This document shows, in pieces, positions 18,940 through 28,448 of a DNA stretch of 46,956 nucleotides. Under the pieces are notes generated by a model. It saw nothing but the letters and a program-made list of their open reading frames with translations. It was not told where the DNA came from and did no database searches. The stretch is from contig JAOQAF010000020.1 in NCBI GenBank assembly GCA_025963735.1, positions 1 through 46,956 on the forward strand, read 5' to 3'. A program made the position numbers and the translations under genes. The first letter of the stretch is position 1. Every line of letters starts with the position of its first letter. This stretch comes from Bacteroidota bacterium. GTDB lineage: Bacteria; Bacteroidota; Bacteroidia; B-17B0; Aurantibacillaceae.

Positions 18940-18943
18940 TTAG
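18833..18943 (+). CDS. Possible small membrane peptide (36 aa), doubtful
   Basis: The frame starts ATGAACCAAATTGCA and encodes 36 residues with a hydrophobic stretch 'ILFLYVLFFLLSI'. It ends in TAG overlapping the tcdA stop region by 4 nt on the opposite strand. A TATCTTAG word about 28 nt before the ATG faintly resembles a -7 element. Chance is a real alternative in such AT-rich DNA, and no homologue is known to me. Confidence 0.2.
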   Translation: MNQIALTLNQVFFNKNLSHQILFLYVLFFLLSIHRH

Positions 18944-19674
18944 GTCTTTACTTCTTTCCATCCTGATATATCACGGATAACAACCGAAGCGCATGTTAAA
19001 CCAAACGCTGCGGGTAAATAGGATATTGTTCCATACGCCGATTTTTTAAATTTACTTCCATCCGTTTTCATGATAGAATACTTAGCGGGGAGTTCATCAC
19101 TGAATACTGATTTAATTCCTTTATAAATATTCATATATCTTAAACGTTTTCTAACGTATTGCGCCATCGGACATATACGCGTTTGCGCGATGTCAACAAC
19201 CTTTATTCTGGTCGGATCCATTTTACCGCCTGCTCCCATACTGGAAATTATTCGCTGATTATTATAGTATGCCGTTTGCAGTAAATACAACTTAGGAGAA
19301 ATACTATCAATAGCATCAATAACATAAGTAAACTTTTGTTTTAAGAACTCTTTCATATCATCCGGATTCTTAAACTCTTCAATTACATCAAGACTTATTT
19401 CCGGATTAATTAATTTAATCCGTTCTCCCATTAACTTCGCTTTGTTCATGCCGTGGGTTGTAACTAACGCCTGCAATTGCCTGTTGCGATTGGTGGGATC
19501 AACCGTATCACCGTCAATAATTGTCATTTTACCAACACCTGACCGGGCAATGGCCTCGGCAGCATATGAACCAACACCTCCCAGGCCAACAATGAGCACG
19601 TGGGCATTATTTAATTTTTCCAATCCTTTGGCCCCTACTAATAAGGACGTGCGCTCCATCCAGCTTGTATCCAT
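18940..19674 (-). CDS. tcdA: tRNA threonylcarbamoyladenosine dehydratase (ThiF/CsdL family)
   Basis: It cyclises t6A37 of ANN-decoding tRNAs to ct6A using ATP. The 244-residue protein begins 'RTSLLVGAKGLEKLNNAHVLIVGLGGVGSYAAEAIARSGVGKMTIIDGDTV', with the Rossmann Gly motif and the ThiF-type acidic end. 'TNRNRQLQAL' and 'YVIDAIDSISPKLYLL' are adenylation motifs. 'SSMGAGGKMDPTRIKVVDIAQT' and the 'CPMAQYVRKRLR' segment are characteristic of TcdA rather than MoeB or ThiF. Its ATG overlaps the TatD stop by one base (TAATG), so it is translated with TatD. Confidence 0.92.
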   Translation of the reverse strand: MDTSWMERTSLLVGAKGLEKLNNAHVLIVGLGGVGSYAAEAIARSGVGKMTIIDGDTVDPTNRNRQLQALVTTHGMNKAKLMGERIKLINPEISLDVIEEFKNPDDMKEFLKQKFTYVIDAIDSISPKLYLLQTAYYNNQRIISSMGAGGKMDPTRIKVVDIAQTRICPMAQYVRKRLRYMNIYKGIKSVFSDELPAKYSIMKTDGSKFKKSAYGTISYLPAAFGLTCASVVIRDISGWKEVKT

Positions 19675-20321
19675 TATTTTTTAATTTTAAAAATTGTTTC
19701 GAAATTACTTTGCACCTGTTGTTTTAGAATTTCCTCATCAACACCAAGAATTTCAGTAGCTTTTTTGTAAATGTATTTTATAGAAATATCGGCATCATCG
19801 GTTTCAAGGAAAAAATTTTTTCTTCCGATATTTTTCAGTGCTTTTTCTGCATTAGATTCATAACCCAGAAGAGCTTTACCGAAAGAAAAATAAAAACCGT
19901 GATTTAATAATACCTTGGCAATATTCTCATTATTATTAAAACCATGAATAATAACAGGCACTTCATTATTATTGAGATTAAGGCAATTCACAAGTTCGTT
20001 AAACGCCTTTACACAATGAATGATCATTGGCTTTTTATAATGGTTGGCAATTCTGATTTGTTCAACAAAAGCTTTTTCCTGCAAGGCAAAATTTACTTTG
20101 CTTAGTTTGTCAAGTCCGCACTCACCTATTGCAATACACCTTTTTTCATCCGCTATAATTTCGAGCTTTCGAAGGTAATCTTCATATGTAAATTCATCAA
20201 TATACCAGGGATGCAGGCCATACGAATAATAATTGGGCTTATCGCTTGAATCCATATTCAGATTCACCACCTCAATAGTGGCGTCGTAAAGTTGAAGATG
20301 TGTATGTATGTTAATAAACAG
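19674..20321 (-). CDS. TatD-family metal-dependent hydrolase; start moved upstream
   Basis: This is a TatD-type TIM-barrel nuclease-like protein. 'YGLHPWY', 'IGECGLD' (metal Glu), 'PMIIHCVKA' and 'PVIIHGF' (metal His), and 'FFLETDDAD' (metal Asp) are clear. The first in-frame conventional start, GTG at 20270, would cut off the 'HTH' metal ligands. These are present in frame upstream as 'INIHTHLQLYDATIEVVN'. An in-frame stop at 20331-20333 leaves only CTG (20321) or ATT codons as starts, so the coordinates use CTG, giving 215 residues. Short TatD proteins of this size are usual in Bacteroidota. Either a rare start codon is used or the real ATG was altered. Confidence 0.8.
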   Translation of the reverse strand: MFINIHTHLQLYDATIEVVNLNMDSSDKPNYYSYGLHPWYIDEFTYEDYLRKLEIIADEKRCIAIGECGLDKLSKVNFALQEKAFVEQIRIANHYKKPMIIHCVKAFNELVNCLNLNNNEVPVIIHGFNNNENIAKVLLNHGFYFSFGKALLGYESNAEKALKNIGRKNFFLETDDADISIKYIYKKATEILGVDEEILKQQVQSNFETIFKIKK

Positions 20322-20392
20322 AATTAATAATTATCCGGTTGAAGCATATCTTTAGAGATCAATAATAGGAAATTAACAATTACCCTCTAAAA

Positions 20393-21805
20393 ATGAGTGC
20401 CATAGATTATAACAAAGCAACGTCAATAACCTTTAAACAATTCGAGGCCATTGTTGGCGCGGGCAATGTAAGTACCGATAAGGAACAGCTTGAAAAATAC
20501 GGTCAGGATGAAACCGAAGATTTAATTTTTTTGGCCGATGTTGTTGTAAAACCACAAACAGTGGAGCAAGTGTCTGCCATCGCGAAAATTTGTAATGACA
20601 ATAAAATTCCGTTAACCACCCGTGGCGCAGGTACCGGACTAAGCGGTGCGGCGCTTCCGTTAAAAGGCGGCGTTTTATTAAGCATGGAAAAGTTTAATAA
20701 AATTTTGAAGATTGATGAAAGGAATTTGCAAGCCATGGTTGAACCGGGTGTTATTAATTACACCTTTCAGGAAGAAGTTAAAAAGCTGGGGTTGTTTTAC
20801 CCACCCGATCCCGCCAGTTGGGGAAGCTGTAGTTTAGGCGGCAACATAGCACATAGCAGCGGTGGTCCCAAGGCAGTGAAATATGGTACTACCCGGGACT
20901 ACGTTTTAAACCTTGAAGTAGTTTTAGCAAATGGCGACATAATGTGGACCGGGGCCAATACTCTAAAATATTCTACCGGTTATAATTTAACGCATTTAAT
21001 GGTTGGCAGCGAAGGCACTTTAGGCATTGTAACCAAAATTGTTTTTAAACTGATACCATTACCAAAATATGACCTGTTAATGCTGGTGCCTTTCAAAGAG
21101 GCTGAAGACGCATGCAGAGCTGTTGGACAAGTATTCAGGGCTGGTATTACGCCAAGCGCCATGGAATTTATGGAAAGGGATGCCATTGACTGGAGCATAA
21201 AATATGCTGGCGAGGTTAACTTTGAGATTAAACCTGAATGGCAGGCTTTACTTCTGATTGAAGTGGATGGTAATAACCAGGAAGTGCTGATGCAGGATTG
21301 TGAAGTGATAAGCGCGATCATGCAGGAACATAACAGTGATGAGATTTTATTTGCCGACAGCGCGGAACAAAAAAACGCTTTATGGAAAATAAGAAGAAAA
21401 GTGGGCGAAGCCGTAAAAAGCAACAGCATTTACAAAGAAGAAGATACGGTTGTTCCGCGTGCGGAGCTGCCGGCGCTTCTAAAAGGAGTAAAAGACATAG
21501 GTAGAAAATATGGCTTTAGTTCGGTGTGTTACGGCCATGCAGGTGATGGAAATTTACACGTAAATATTATTAAAGGCGATCTGAGCGATGACGTGTGGAA
21601 TAATGATCTTCCGAAAGGAATTAAGGAGATCTTTGAATTATGTAAAACCCTTAGAGGTACTATAAGCGGTGAACATGGCATTGGATTAGTTCAGAAAGAA
21701 TATTTAGATATTGTATTCCCTAAACATCAGCTTGAATTAATGCGTAACATTAAAAAAGTATTTGATCCAAATTACATTTTAAACCCTGGTAAAATTTTTG
21801 ATTAA
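20393..21805 (+). CDS. FAD-linked oxidase, GlcD/D-lactate dehydrogenase type
   Basis: The 470-residue protein has a PCMH-type FAD domain: 'PLTTRGAGTGLSGAALPLKGG' near residue 75 and 'DPASWGSCSLGGNIAHSSGGPKAVKYGTTRDYV' near 140, with 'HLMVGSEGTLGIVT'. The C-terminal cap carries 'CYGHAGDGNLHVNI' near 382 and 'SGEHGIGLVQKEYL' near 427, which hold the substrate-binding His residues. It oxidises a 2-hydroxy acid such as glycolate or D-lactate. The separate GlcE/GlcF subunits are absent nearby. Which substrate is used cannot be read from the sequence. Confidence 0.93.
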   Translation: MSAIDYNKATSITFKQFEAIVGAGNVSTDKEQLEKYGQDETEDLIFLADVVVKPQTVEQVSAIAKICNDNKIPLTTRGAGTGLSGAALPLKGGVLLSMEKFNKILKIDERNLQAMVEPGVINYTFQEEVKKLGLFYPPDPASWGSCSLGGNIAHSSGGPKAVKYGTTRDYVLNLEVVLANGDIMWTGANTLKYSTGYNLTHLMVGSEGTLGIVTKIVFKLIPLPKYDLLMLVPFKEAEDACRAVGQVFRAGITPSAMEFMERDAIDWSIKYAGEVNFEIKPEWQALLLIEVDGNNQEVLMQDCEVISAIMQEHNSDEILFADSAEQKNALWKIRRKVGEAVKSNSIYKEEDTVVPRAELPALLKGVKDIGRKYGFSSVCYGHAGDGNLHVNIIKGDLSDDVWNNDLPKGIKEIFELCKTLRGTISGEHGIGLVQKEYLDIVFPKHQLELMRNIKKVFDPNYILNPGKIFD

Positions 21806-21875
21806 GGCTGTTAAAACTATCTAAAACCAAAAACCTCTTTTCAATTTTAAAAATTAAATACTTTATCTTCAAATC

Positions 21876-22598
21876 ATGAAAAAGATTTTAATTCATTCAT
21901 TCTATCTGATTATTTTCATTGGCATACTTTCAGCAGTATTTGTTGCTACAGTTCCTGAAAAAAGTAATTCCTTCAATGAAACCAAAATGGCTGATTCGGC
22001 TAACTCGGAACAATATCGTAAAGATGTAATGGCAGAGCACGAACGTGGAATCAATCAAAAAGTGAGCAAAGAATTAAACGATATATATTTAAGTTTACAT
22101 GCAAATTTGCTGGTGATTGAACAGTCGATTATAAACCATGGCGCCTGTTCCAAAGAAGTGCATCGCCTTATCGAATCAAAAAACAATCAGGATTCTTTAG
22201 ATCTGATAAAGGTTGAACAAATAATTAATAAATATGGCTGGTTGGGCCCTGAAAGAATTGGCGCACAAAACAGCTACACTCTTTTTACAGTTATTCAGAA
22301 TGCTGATTATGATACGCAGGAAAAATACATTCCGCTTATGATGAAAGCTGTTAAATCCGGGAGCCTTGCACCGCGGATTTTCGCAGACCTTATAGACCGA
22401 AAGGCTTTGGTACAACATGGCAAACAGGTGTTTGGCACAATCTTCAGTCCAAACTTTTCAAGCGGCCAATATTCATTTGCTCCCATTGCAGATGAAGCCC
22501 TGGTTAATCAGCGCCGTTTGGAAATAGGATTAGAGCCTATTGAGGAATATGCCAAATCCTTTAACCTTAAACACCCGTTGCTTAAAAAAGAAAGCTAG
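21876..22598 (+). CDS. DUF6624-like exported protein
   Basis: The 240-residue protein has an N-terminal membrane anchor or signal ('IHSFYLIIFIGILSAVFVATV'). The core shows features I associate with DUF6624: 'IINKYGWLGPERIGAQNSYTLFTVIQNADYDTQEKYIPLMMKAV', 'LADLIDR'-like turn (here 'FADLIDRKALVQHGKQVFGT'), and 'RRLEIGLEPIEEYAKSF'. Function of that family is unknown to me. The protein is probably periplasmic. It is followed after ~107 bp by the alpha-2-macroglobulin gene, which has its own promoter. Confidence 0.65.
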   Translation: MKKILIHSFYLIIFIGILSAVFVATVPEKSNSFNETKMADSANSEQYRKDVMAEHERGINQKVSKELNDIYLSLHANLLVIEQSIINHGACSKEVHRLIESKNNQDSLDLIKVEQIINKYGWLGPERIGAQNSYTLFTVIQNADYDTQEKYIPLMMKAVKSGSLAPRIFADLIDRKALVQHGKQVFGTIFSPNFSSGQYSFAPIADEALVNQRRLEIGLEPIEEYAKSFNLKHPLLKKES

Positions 22599-22649
22599 TC
22601 TTTCTTCTTTATCATTTAAGCTTCTAACAACCCGTTAACAACTTTGAAA

Positions 22650-22678
22650 TTGCGCATTTAGAAAAAGGGTTAATTTTA
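22650..22678 (+). promoter_or_regulatory. Probable promoter of the alpha-2-macroglobulin gene
   Basis: TTG (22650-22652), an 18-nt spacer and TAATTTTA (22671-22678) fit the Bacteroidota promoter pattern loosely, 28 nt before the ATG at 22706. The spacer is slightly short and the -7 box has A for the final G. Confidence 0.45.
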
Positions 22679-22705
22679 ATCTGGATTTAAAAAAAACCCC
22701 TGAAC

Positions 22706-25700
22706 ATGTTGTTGCAAAAAATTAAATGGATGGCTGTGGGCATTGCGCTTACGGCTTCAAGTGTATGGATATATAACCACAAAGACTCTTTCAGAAGTTT
22801 TGGCGGAAGTAATCAGAACAAAGGCATTGTTAACCGCATTAATCCCGAGTTTGCTTCTTACATCTCGGCATTCACTACAGGTTATATACCAACGGGGTCA
22901 ACTATAAAAATTAAATTTGCCAGCGAATTGTCTGGGGCAACCGAATTAAACAAACCATTAGCCGAACACTATTTTTCATTTTCGCCTTCCATTGATGGAG
23001 AGGTTTACTGGAAAGATGCTCAAACAATAGAATTTAAACCCAAAGAGCGTTTAAAACCAGGACAGATCTATAAGGCTGTTTTTAATTTAAATAAGTTAAC
23101 GGAAGTAAAAAAAGAACTTCAGGAATTTGAATTTAGCTTTCAGGCCATAAAGCAATCCATACAGCTGGAAACCGGCGAACTTAAAAGTTACAGCAACAAC
23201 GACTTTAATTTTTATAGTTTATCCGGAAGTATTTCTTCGGCCGATTTTATTAAGTCAGATGACATTGAAAAAACCTTCAGATCAAAACTTGATAATAAAA
23301 TCCTTTCGGTTAAATGGATGCACAATGAAAAAGGCACAGAACATAAATTTTTAATTGATAGCATTGAACGATCCTTATCTCCATCAAAATTAACCATCGA
23401 TTGCAACACAAGCGCAATCAGTCTCTCCTATACCTCATCCAAATCATTTACTATACCTGCAAAAGCAATTTTTCAATTGTTAGGTACAAAAGCCGACAGC
23501 GATAATGAACAATTTGTTCAACTTTCGTTTTCAAATCCCATTGATCAGAACCAAAGTCTTGAAGGGCTGATAACTCTTACCAAAGCCGACAATACCAACA
23601 CACAAAATGATTATAATGAAACCAATAATAAATCCGATGATGTAAAATATGTTGTTAATAATAATCAGGTCCTCATTTATCCAAATAAACTGAAGGCCGG
23701 GTCATACCTCCTCACGGTAACAGCGGCGGTAAAGGACACTAAAGGACAGACGCTTGGCTCCGAATCAAAACACAGCATTGTTTTTAATGAAGTAAAACCC
23801 GCTATCCGTTTTGTAGGAGAAGGAAGTATTCTGCCTTCAACTGGTGGTTTAAATATTCCTTTTGAAACCGTAAACCTGCGTGCGGTTGATATTAAAATTA
23901 TAAAAGTTTACGAAAATAATGTTCTGCAGTTCCTTCAAAACAATGATTTAAACGGAAGCAGTCAATTAGCGCAGGTTGGCAAAAAAGTAGTTGAGAAGCG
24001 GCTGAACCTTGGTATTACCAATCCGGCTGATTTCGGAGTCTGGAAAAAATCATCCATCGATCTTTCTGATTTAATAAAAGCTGAACCCGGAGCCATTTAT
24101 AAAATTTATCTCGGCATGAAAAAATCTTATTCAACCTATCCTTGTTTGGGAAACAGTGATAATGAAAAATTTGAGATGGAGGAAATAACGGAAGCCAAAG
24201 AGGAAGAGGTTTCTTTTTATGGTTATTATTATGAGGATGAGTATGGCAGTAATTATTATGAAGAAGGTGATGGCGATGAAGATTATAATTGGAACGAACG
24301 TGATAACCCCTGCAAGTCATACTTCTACAAACAATATGAACGTACTGTTTCAAAAAGCATTCTGGCCTCTGACCTTGGTTTAACCTTTAAAAAAGGTAGC
24401 GACGGAAGTTATTTTGCAGTGGTTAATGATCTGGTTACAACCAAACCAATGAGTGATGTAACGATTGACTTATACGATTACCAGAAACAACTTATTCAAA
24501 CCGCACAAACAAATAAAGACGGACAAGTATTTATAACCCCGGCACAACGCCCATATTTTGTAGTTGCAAAAAAAGATAAGCAACGGGCTTATCTGAGACT
24601 CGATGATGGCACCACATTATCATTGAGTATGTATGATGTTAACGGCGAGGCAATACACAAGGGCCTGAAAGGCTTTATTTATGGTGAACGCGGCGTATGG
24701 CGACCCGGAGACAGCATTTTCCTTAATTTTATTTTAGAAGACAAGCAAGGCTCTATTCCTGCCAACCATCCTGTGGTTTTTGCATTAAGCAATCCTCAGG
24801 GTCAGTTATATAAACGCCAATTGAGCACCAAAAGTGTAAATGGCTTTTATAATTTTTCCACTCTAACCGATAAGAATGTTCCAACCGGCTTATGGAACGT
24901 AGAAGTAAAAGCCGGCGCCGTTAAATTTTCCAAAAGCATCCGCGTTGAAGCAATTATGCCTAACCGCCTAAAGATTGAAGTAAATGTTGGAGATAATAAA
25001 CTGATTGCAGGAAGCAAACCTGCCAATGTAAGTCTGCATACGGCCTGGTTAACAGGAGCTGTGGCACACGGGCTGGCCGCTAACATGGGCGTTACTTTCA
25101 GCAGTGCCGGAACTTCTTTCGATAAATTTAAAGGGTATAATTTTGATGATAACACCAACCGTTTCGAATCACAAAACCTCACCTTGTTTGACGGAAACGT
25201 GGATGACAACGGAAATACAAATTTTTCAATTACTCCCGATCTTTTGAAAAATGCACCCGGTTTTCTGAAAGCTAATTTTACCACACGGGTGTTTGAACAG
25301 GGCGGTGCATTTAGTATCGATCGTTTTTCTATGCCGTATTCGCCTTATAATTTTTATTGCGGAATCAGACTTCCGCAGGGCGAAAAAAATTCAGGAATAC
25401 TTTATACCGGTAAAGACCATTATATTGACATTGCTACAGCAGATTTTAAAGGAAACGGGGTATCAAGGTCTAATTTAAGATTTGAACTTTACAAGCTTGA
25501 ATGGCGCTGGTGGTGGGATCAATATAACAATGATATTGCTAATTATGCTACTGATGATTATCACAAAGCTGTGCAGGTAGAAAGTTTTGCATCAAAAAAT
25601 GGCACTGCAAAAATTAAGGTAAATATTAAAGAAAATCAATGGGGCAGATATTTAATCCGCGTTGTAGATCTGGATGGCGGGCATGTTTCCACGGCTATTA

Positions 25701-28393
25701 CCTATTTTGACTGGTCAAACTGGATGGACCGTGATGGGGGAAGCAATAATAAAATTATATCCAACATGCTTCATTTTACAACAGATAAAACAGCTTACAA
25801 AACAAATGAAGAAGTAGTTGTTACAATACCTTCTCCGCAAAATGGACGGGCTCTGGTTACGATAGAAAATGGTAGCCGGGTTTTGGAAGCACATTGGCTG
25901 GAAACAGAAAAAGGAAGCACTCTATTTAAATTTAAGGTAACACCGCAAATGGCGCCAAACGTATATGTACATGTGTCGCTTCTGCAACCGCATTCCAGAA
26001 CTAATGATCTTCCCATTCGCTTGTATGGAGTTGTTCCCATAAATATCGATGATCCGGAAACACATTTAAAACCTGTAATCAGTATGCCGGCTGTGTTGAT
26101 GCCTGAGAAAAAAGTAGACATAACGGTTAGCGAAGAGAACCAGAAAGAAATGGCCTTTACGTTAGCTGTTGTGGATGAAGGTTTATTGGATATTACACGT
26201 TTTAAAACCCCTAATCCCTGGAGTTCTTTTTATTCTAAGGAAGCTATTGGTATAAAAACGTGGGATGTGTATGACAATGTTATAGGCGCATTTGGCACCG
26301 AACTGGAACGTGTTTTAAGTATTGGTGGAGACGGAAGCGACATGGATAAAGAAGACGGTGCAAAGGCGAACCGCTTTAAACCAATGGTGAGATTTTTTGG
26401 TCCGTTTAATTTAAAGAAAGGTGAAAAGAAAACCATTTCATTTCAAATGCCAATGTATGTAGGGTCGGTGCGTACCATGGTAATAGCAGGAAATAAGGGA
26501 GCTTACGGCGTTGCAGAAAAAACCACACCTGTTAAAGCACCATTAATGCTGCTCGGAACATTGCCACGTGTTTTAAGCGTAACTGAAGAAGTAAAACTGC
26601 CTGTGACCATTTTTGGAGGAGATAAAAACATTGGAAGAACAGATATTAAACTTGAAGTGAACGGACTACTTCAAACAATCGGACAAACAGTAAAAAGTGT
26701 GAACATTGGAAAGAACGATGAAAAAATAGTGGTGTTTGATCTCATGGTAAAAAACATAACCGGTATTGGGAAAGCAAAGATTACGGCTACCGGTGGTGGC
26801 TTTACGGCCATTTATGAAATTGAGCTTGATGTAAGAAATCCTAATCCTTATCAGACAAGTACCAAAGACTTATTTGTTGATGCCGGAAAAGAATTAAATA
26901 AAAGCATTTCTGCAACCGGATTACCCGGCACCAACAGCGGCGTACTTGAACTTTCAACCATTCCTCCGGTTAATCTGGATGCCAGGTTGCATTACCTGAT
27001 CTCATACCCTCATGGATGTGTTGAACAAATAACATCACAAACCTTTGCGCAATTATATTTGAACGACATCATGGATCTTACCTCAGAAAAGAAAACTGAA
27101 ATAGAAAAAAATATAAAAGGTGGTATCAGCGAACTCCAGAAATTTCAGATTGCAAACGGGGGTATGAGTTACTGGCCGGGCACGAACGAAGCAAACGACT
27201 GGGGCACCAGCTATGCGGGACACTTCATGATACTTGCAGAGAAAAAAGGATATACACTCCCATCAGGATTTAAAAAGAAATGGATCTCTTATCAGCAAAA
27301 TCTCGCGTCAAATTTTGAGGTGAACAAAAACTCCTCATACAACAATGACGTATTGCAGGCCTACAGACTATATGCTTTATCCTTGTCAGGGCAACCCGTA
27401 TTAAGTGCCATGAATCGTTTACGCGAATTCAATAATTTATCTAATCAGGCGCGTTGGTTACTGGCAGCGGCTTATGCTCAGATAAGCCAGCTGGATGAGG
27501 CGGAAAAACTTATTTCAAAAGCATCGGTTAATGTAAATCCTTATACCATTAATTATTATACCTACGGTTCTTCTGAACGTGATGAATCTCTTATTCTTGA
27601 AATTTTATGTCTGTTGAATAAAAAAACGCAGGCCTTCAATCAACTCAAAAAGGTTTCAGGCTATCTTTCCTCGAACAGATATTTAAGCACACAATCAACA
27701 GCATTTGGATTAATATCTGTGGCCACCTTTATAAAAAAATATGGCGATGCTTCTGCGATGCAGGGCGTTGTTACTTTAAACGGTAAAGAAATTAAATTAA
27801 AAGGAAATTCTTCCCTGATTCAAATTCCCGTTAATTTTAAAAGCGGCACAGAAGGTAACTTTAGTATAAAAAACAATGGCCGGGGGATTCTTTATGTGCG
27901 AGTAATAACGCGGGGCAAGCCTCCTATAGGATCTGAACAGGAAGGAAATGAAAACATTAGCATGGACGTGGCATATAAGGAAATGAACGGACAGCCACTT
28001 TCGGTAAATGAACTAACGCAGGGGAAAGATTTTATGATGCAGGTAACTGTTAGAAATTCAGGACTGGCCGGAGAATTACAGAACATTGCCTTAAGCACTT
28101 ATATTCCTTCCGGATGGGAGATTCACAATTCGCGAATGGATGATGACGGCGCCGCGAAGGCGACAAATTACACTTATCAGGACATTAAGGATGACAAAGT
28201 GCTAACGTATTTCGACCTTGGGAGAACGGAAGCAAAAACATTTAATATTATTTTGAATGCCGCCTATGAAGGAAAATATTATTTACCGGCTGTAAATACT
28301 GAAGCCATGTACGATAATACTGTGTTTGCGCGAAATAAAGGGCAGTGGATAAAGGTTGTGAAAAAAGGGAACAGTGGCGTGGCTGCAAAATAA
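22706..28393 (+). CDS. Bacterial alpha-2-macroglobulin with thioester motif
   Basis: This periplasmic protease trap is 1895 residues, within the bacterial A2M range. The N-terminus 'WMAVGIALTASSVWIY' is a membrane anchor with no lipobox, unlike many family members. MG domains follow ('GFIYGERGVWRPGDSIFLNF' is the classic MG2-like start near 658). The thioester motif 'GCVEQ' has Cys1438 and Gln1441. The alpha-helical TED domain contains 'QKFQIANGGMSYWPGTNEANDWGTSY'. Between about 490 and 535 lies a highly acidic, Tyr-rich insert. The usual partner pbpC follows at 29777, now separated by a lipoprotein gene and a RAYT insertion. The pairing suggests coordination of protease defence with cell-wall repair. 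Confidence 0.96.
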   Translation: MLLQKIKWMAVGIALTASSVWIYNHKDSFRSFGGSNQNKGIVNRINPEFASYISAFTTGYIPTGSTIKIKFASELSGATELNKPLAEHYFSFSPSIDGEVYWKDAQTIEFKPKERLKPGQIYKAVFNLNKLTEVKKELQEFEFSFQAIKQSIQLETGELKSYSNNDFNFYSLSGSISSADFIKSDDIEKTFRSKLDNKILSVKWMHNEKGTEHKFLIDSIERSLSPSKLTIDCNTSAISLSYTSSKSFTIPAKAIFQLLGTKADSDNEQFVQLSFSNPIDQNQSLEGLITLTKADNTNTQNDYNETNNKSDDVKYVVNNNQVLIYPNKLKAGSYLLTVTAAVKDTKGQTLGSESKHSIVFNEVKPAIRFVGEGSILPSTGGLNIPFETVNLRAVDIKIIKVYENNVLQFLQNNDLNGSSQLAQVGKKVVEKRLNLGITNPADFGVWKKSSIDLSDLIKAEPGAIYKIYLGMKKSYSTYPCLGNSDNEKFEMEEITEAKEEEVSFYGYYYEDEYGSNYYEEGDGDEDYNWNERDNPCKSYFYKQYERTVSKSILASDLGLTFKKGSDGSYFAVVNDLVTTKPMSDVTIDLYDYQKQLIQTAQTNKDGQVFITPAQRPYFVVAKKDKQRAYLRLDDGTTLSLSMYDVNGEAIHKGLKGFIYGERGVWRPGDSIFLNFILEDKQGSIPANHPVVFALSNPQGQLYKRQLSTKSVNGFYNFSTLTDKNVPTGLWNVEVKAGAVKFSKSIRVEAIMPNRLKIEVNVGDNKLIAGSKPANVSLHTAWLTGAVAHGLAANMGVTFSSAGTSFDKFKGYNFDDNTNRFESQNLTLFDGNVDDNGNTNFSITPDLLKNAPGFLKANFTTRVFEQGGAFSIDRFSMPYSPYNFYCGIRLPQGEKNSGILYTGKDHYIDIATADFKGNGVSRSNLRFELYKLEWRWWWDQYNNDIANYATDDYHKAVQVESFASKNGTAKIKVNIKENQWGRYLIRVVDLDGGHVSTAITYFDWSNWMDRDGGSNNKIISNMLHFTTDKTAYKTNEEVVVTIPSPQNGRALVTIENGSRVLEAHWLETEKGSTLFKFKVTPQMAPNVYVHVSLLQPHSRTNDLPIRLYGVVPINIDDPETHLKPVISMPAVLMPEKKVDITVSEENQKEMAFTLAVVDEGLLDITRFKTPNPWSSFYSKEAIGIKTWDVYDNVIGAFGTELERVLSIGGDGSDMDKEDGAKANRFKPMVRFFGPFNLKKGEKKTISFQMPMYVGSVRTMVIAGNKGAYGVAEKTTPVKAPLMLLGTLPRVLSVTEEVKLPVTIFGGDKNIGRTDIKLEVNGLLQTIGQTVKSVNIGKNDEKIVVFDLMVKNITGIGKAKITATGGGFTAIYEIELDVRNPNPYQTSTKDLFVDAGKELNKSISATGLPGTNSGVLELSTIPPVNLDARLHYLISYPHGCVEQITSQTFAQLYLNDIMDLTSEKKTEIEKNIKGGISELQKFQIANGGMSYWPGTNEANDWGTSYAGHFMILAEKKGYTLPSGFKKKWISYQQNLASNFEVNKNSSYNNDVLQAYRLYALSLSGQPVLSAMNRLREFNNLSNQARWLLAAAYAQISQLDEAEKLISKASVNVNPYTINYYTYGSSERDESLILEILCLLNKKTQAFNQLKKVSGYLSSNRYLSTQSTAFGLISVATFIKKYGDASAMQGVVTLNGKEIKLKGNSSLIQIPVNFKSGTEGNFSIKNNGRGILYVRVITRGKPPIGSEQEGNENISMDVAYKEMNGQPLSVNELTQGKDFMMQVTVRNSGLAGELQNIALSTYIPSGWEIHNSRMDDDGAAKATNYTYQDIKDDKVLTYFDLGRTEAKTFNIILNAAYEGKYYLPAVNTEAMYDNTVFARNKGQWIKVVKKGNSGVAAK

Positions 28394-28448
28394 AAGCGGT
28401 GGAACAGGTTCTTTGTGGAGTATAAAGCAGGTCAACAGATTTTAAGAC

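Noticed and set aside
19674..20270. TatD starting at GTG 20270
   Set aside because: It would lose the HTH metal ligands that are encoded in frame just upstream.
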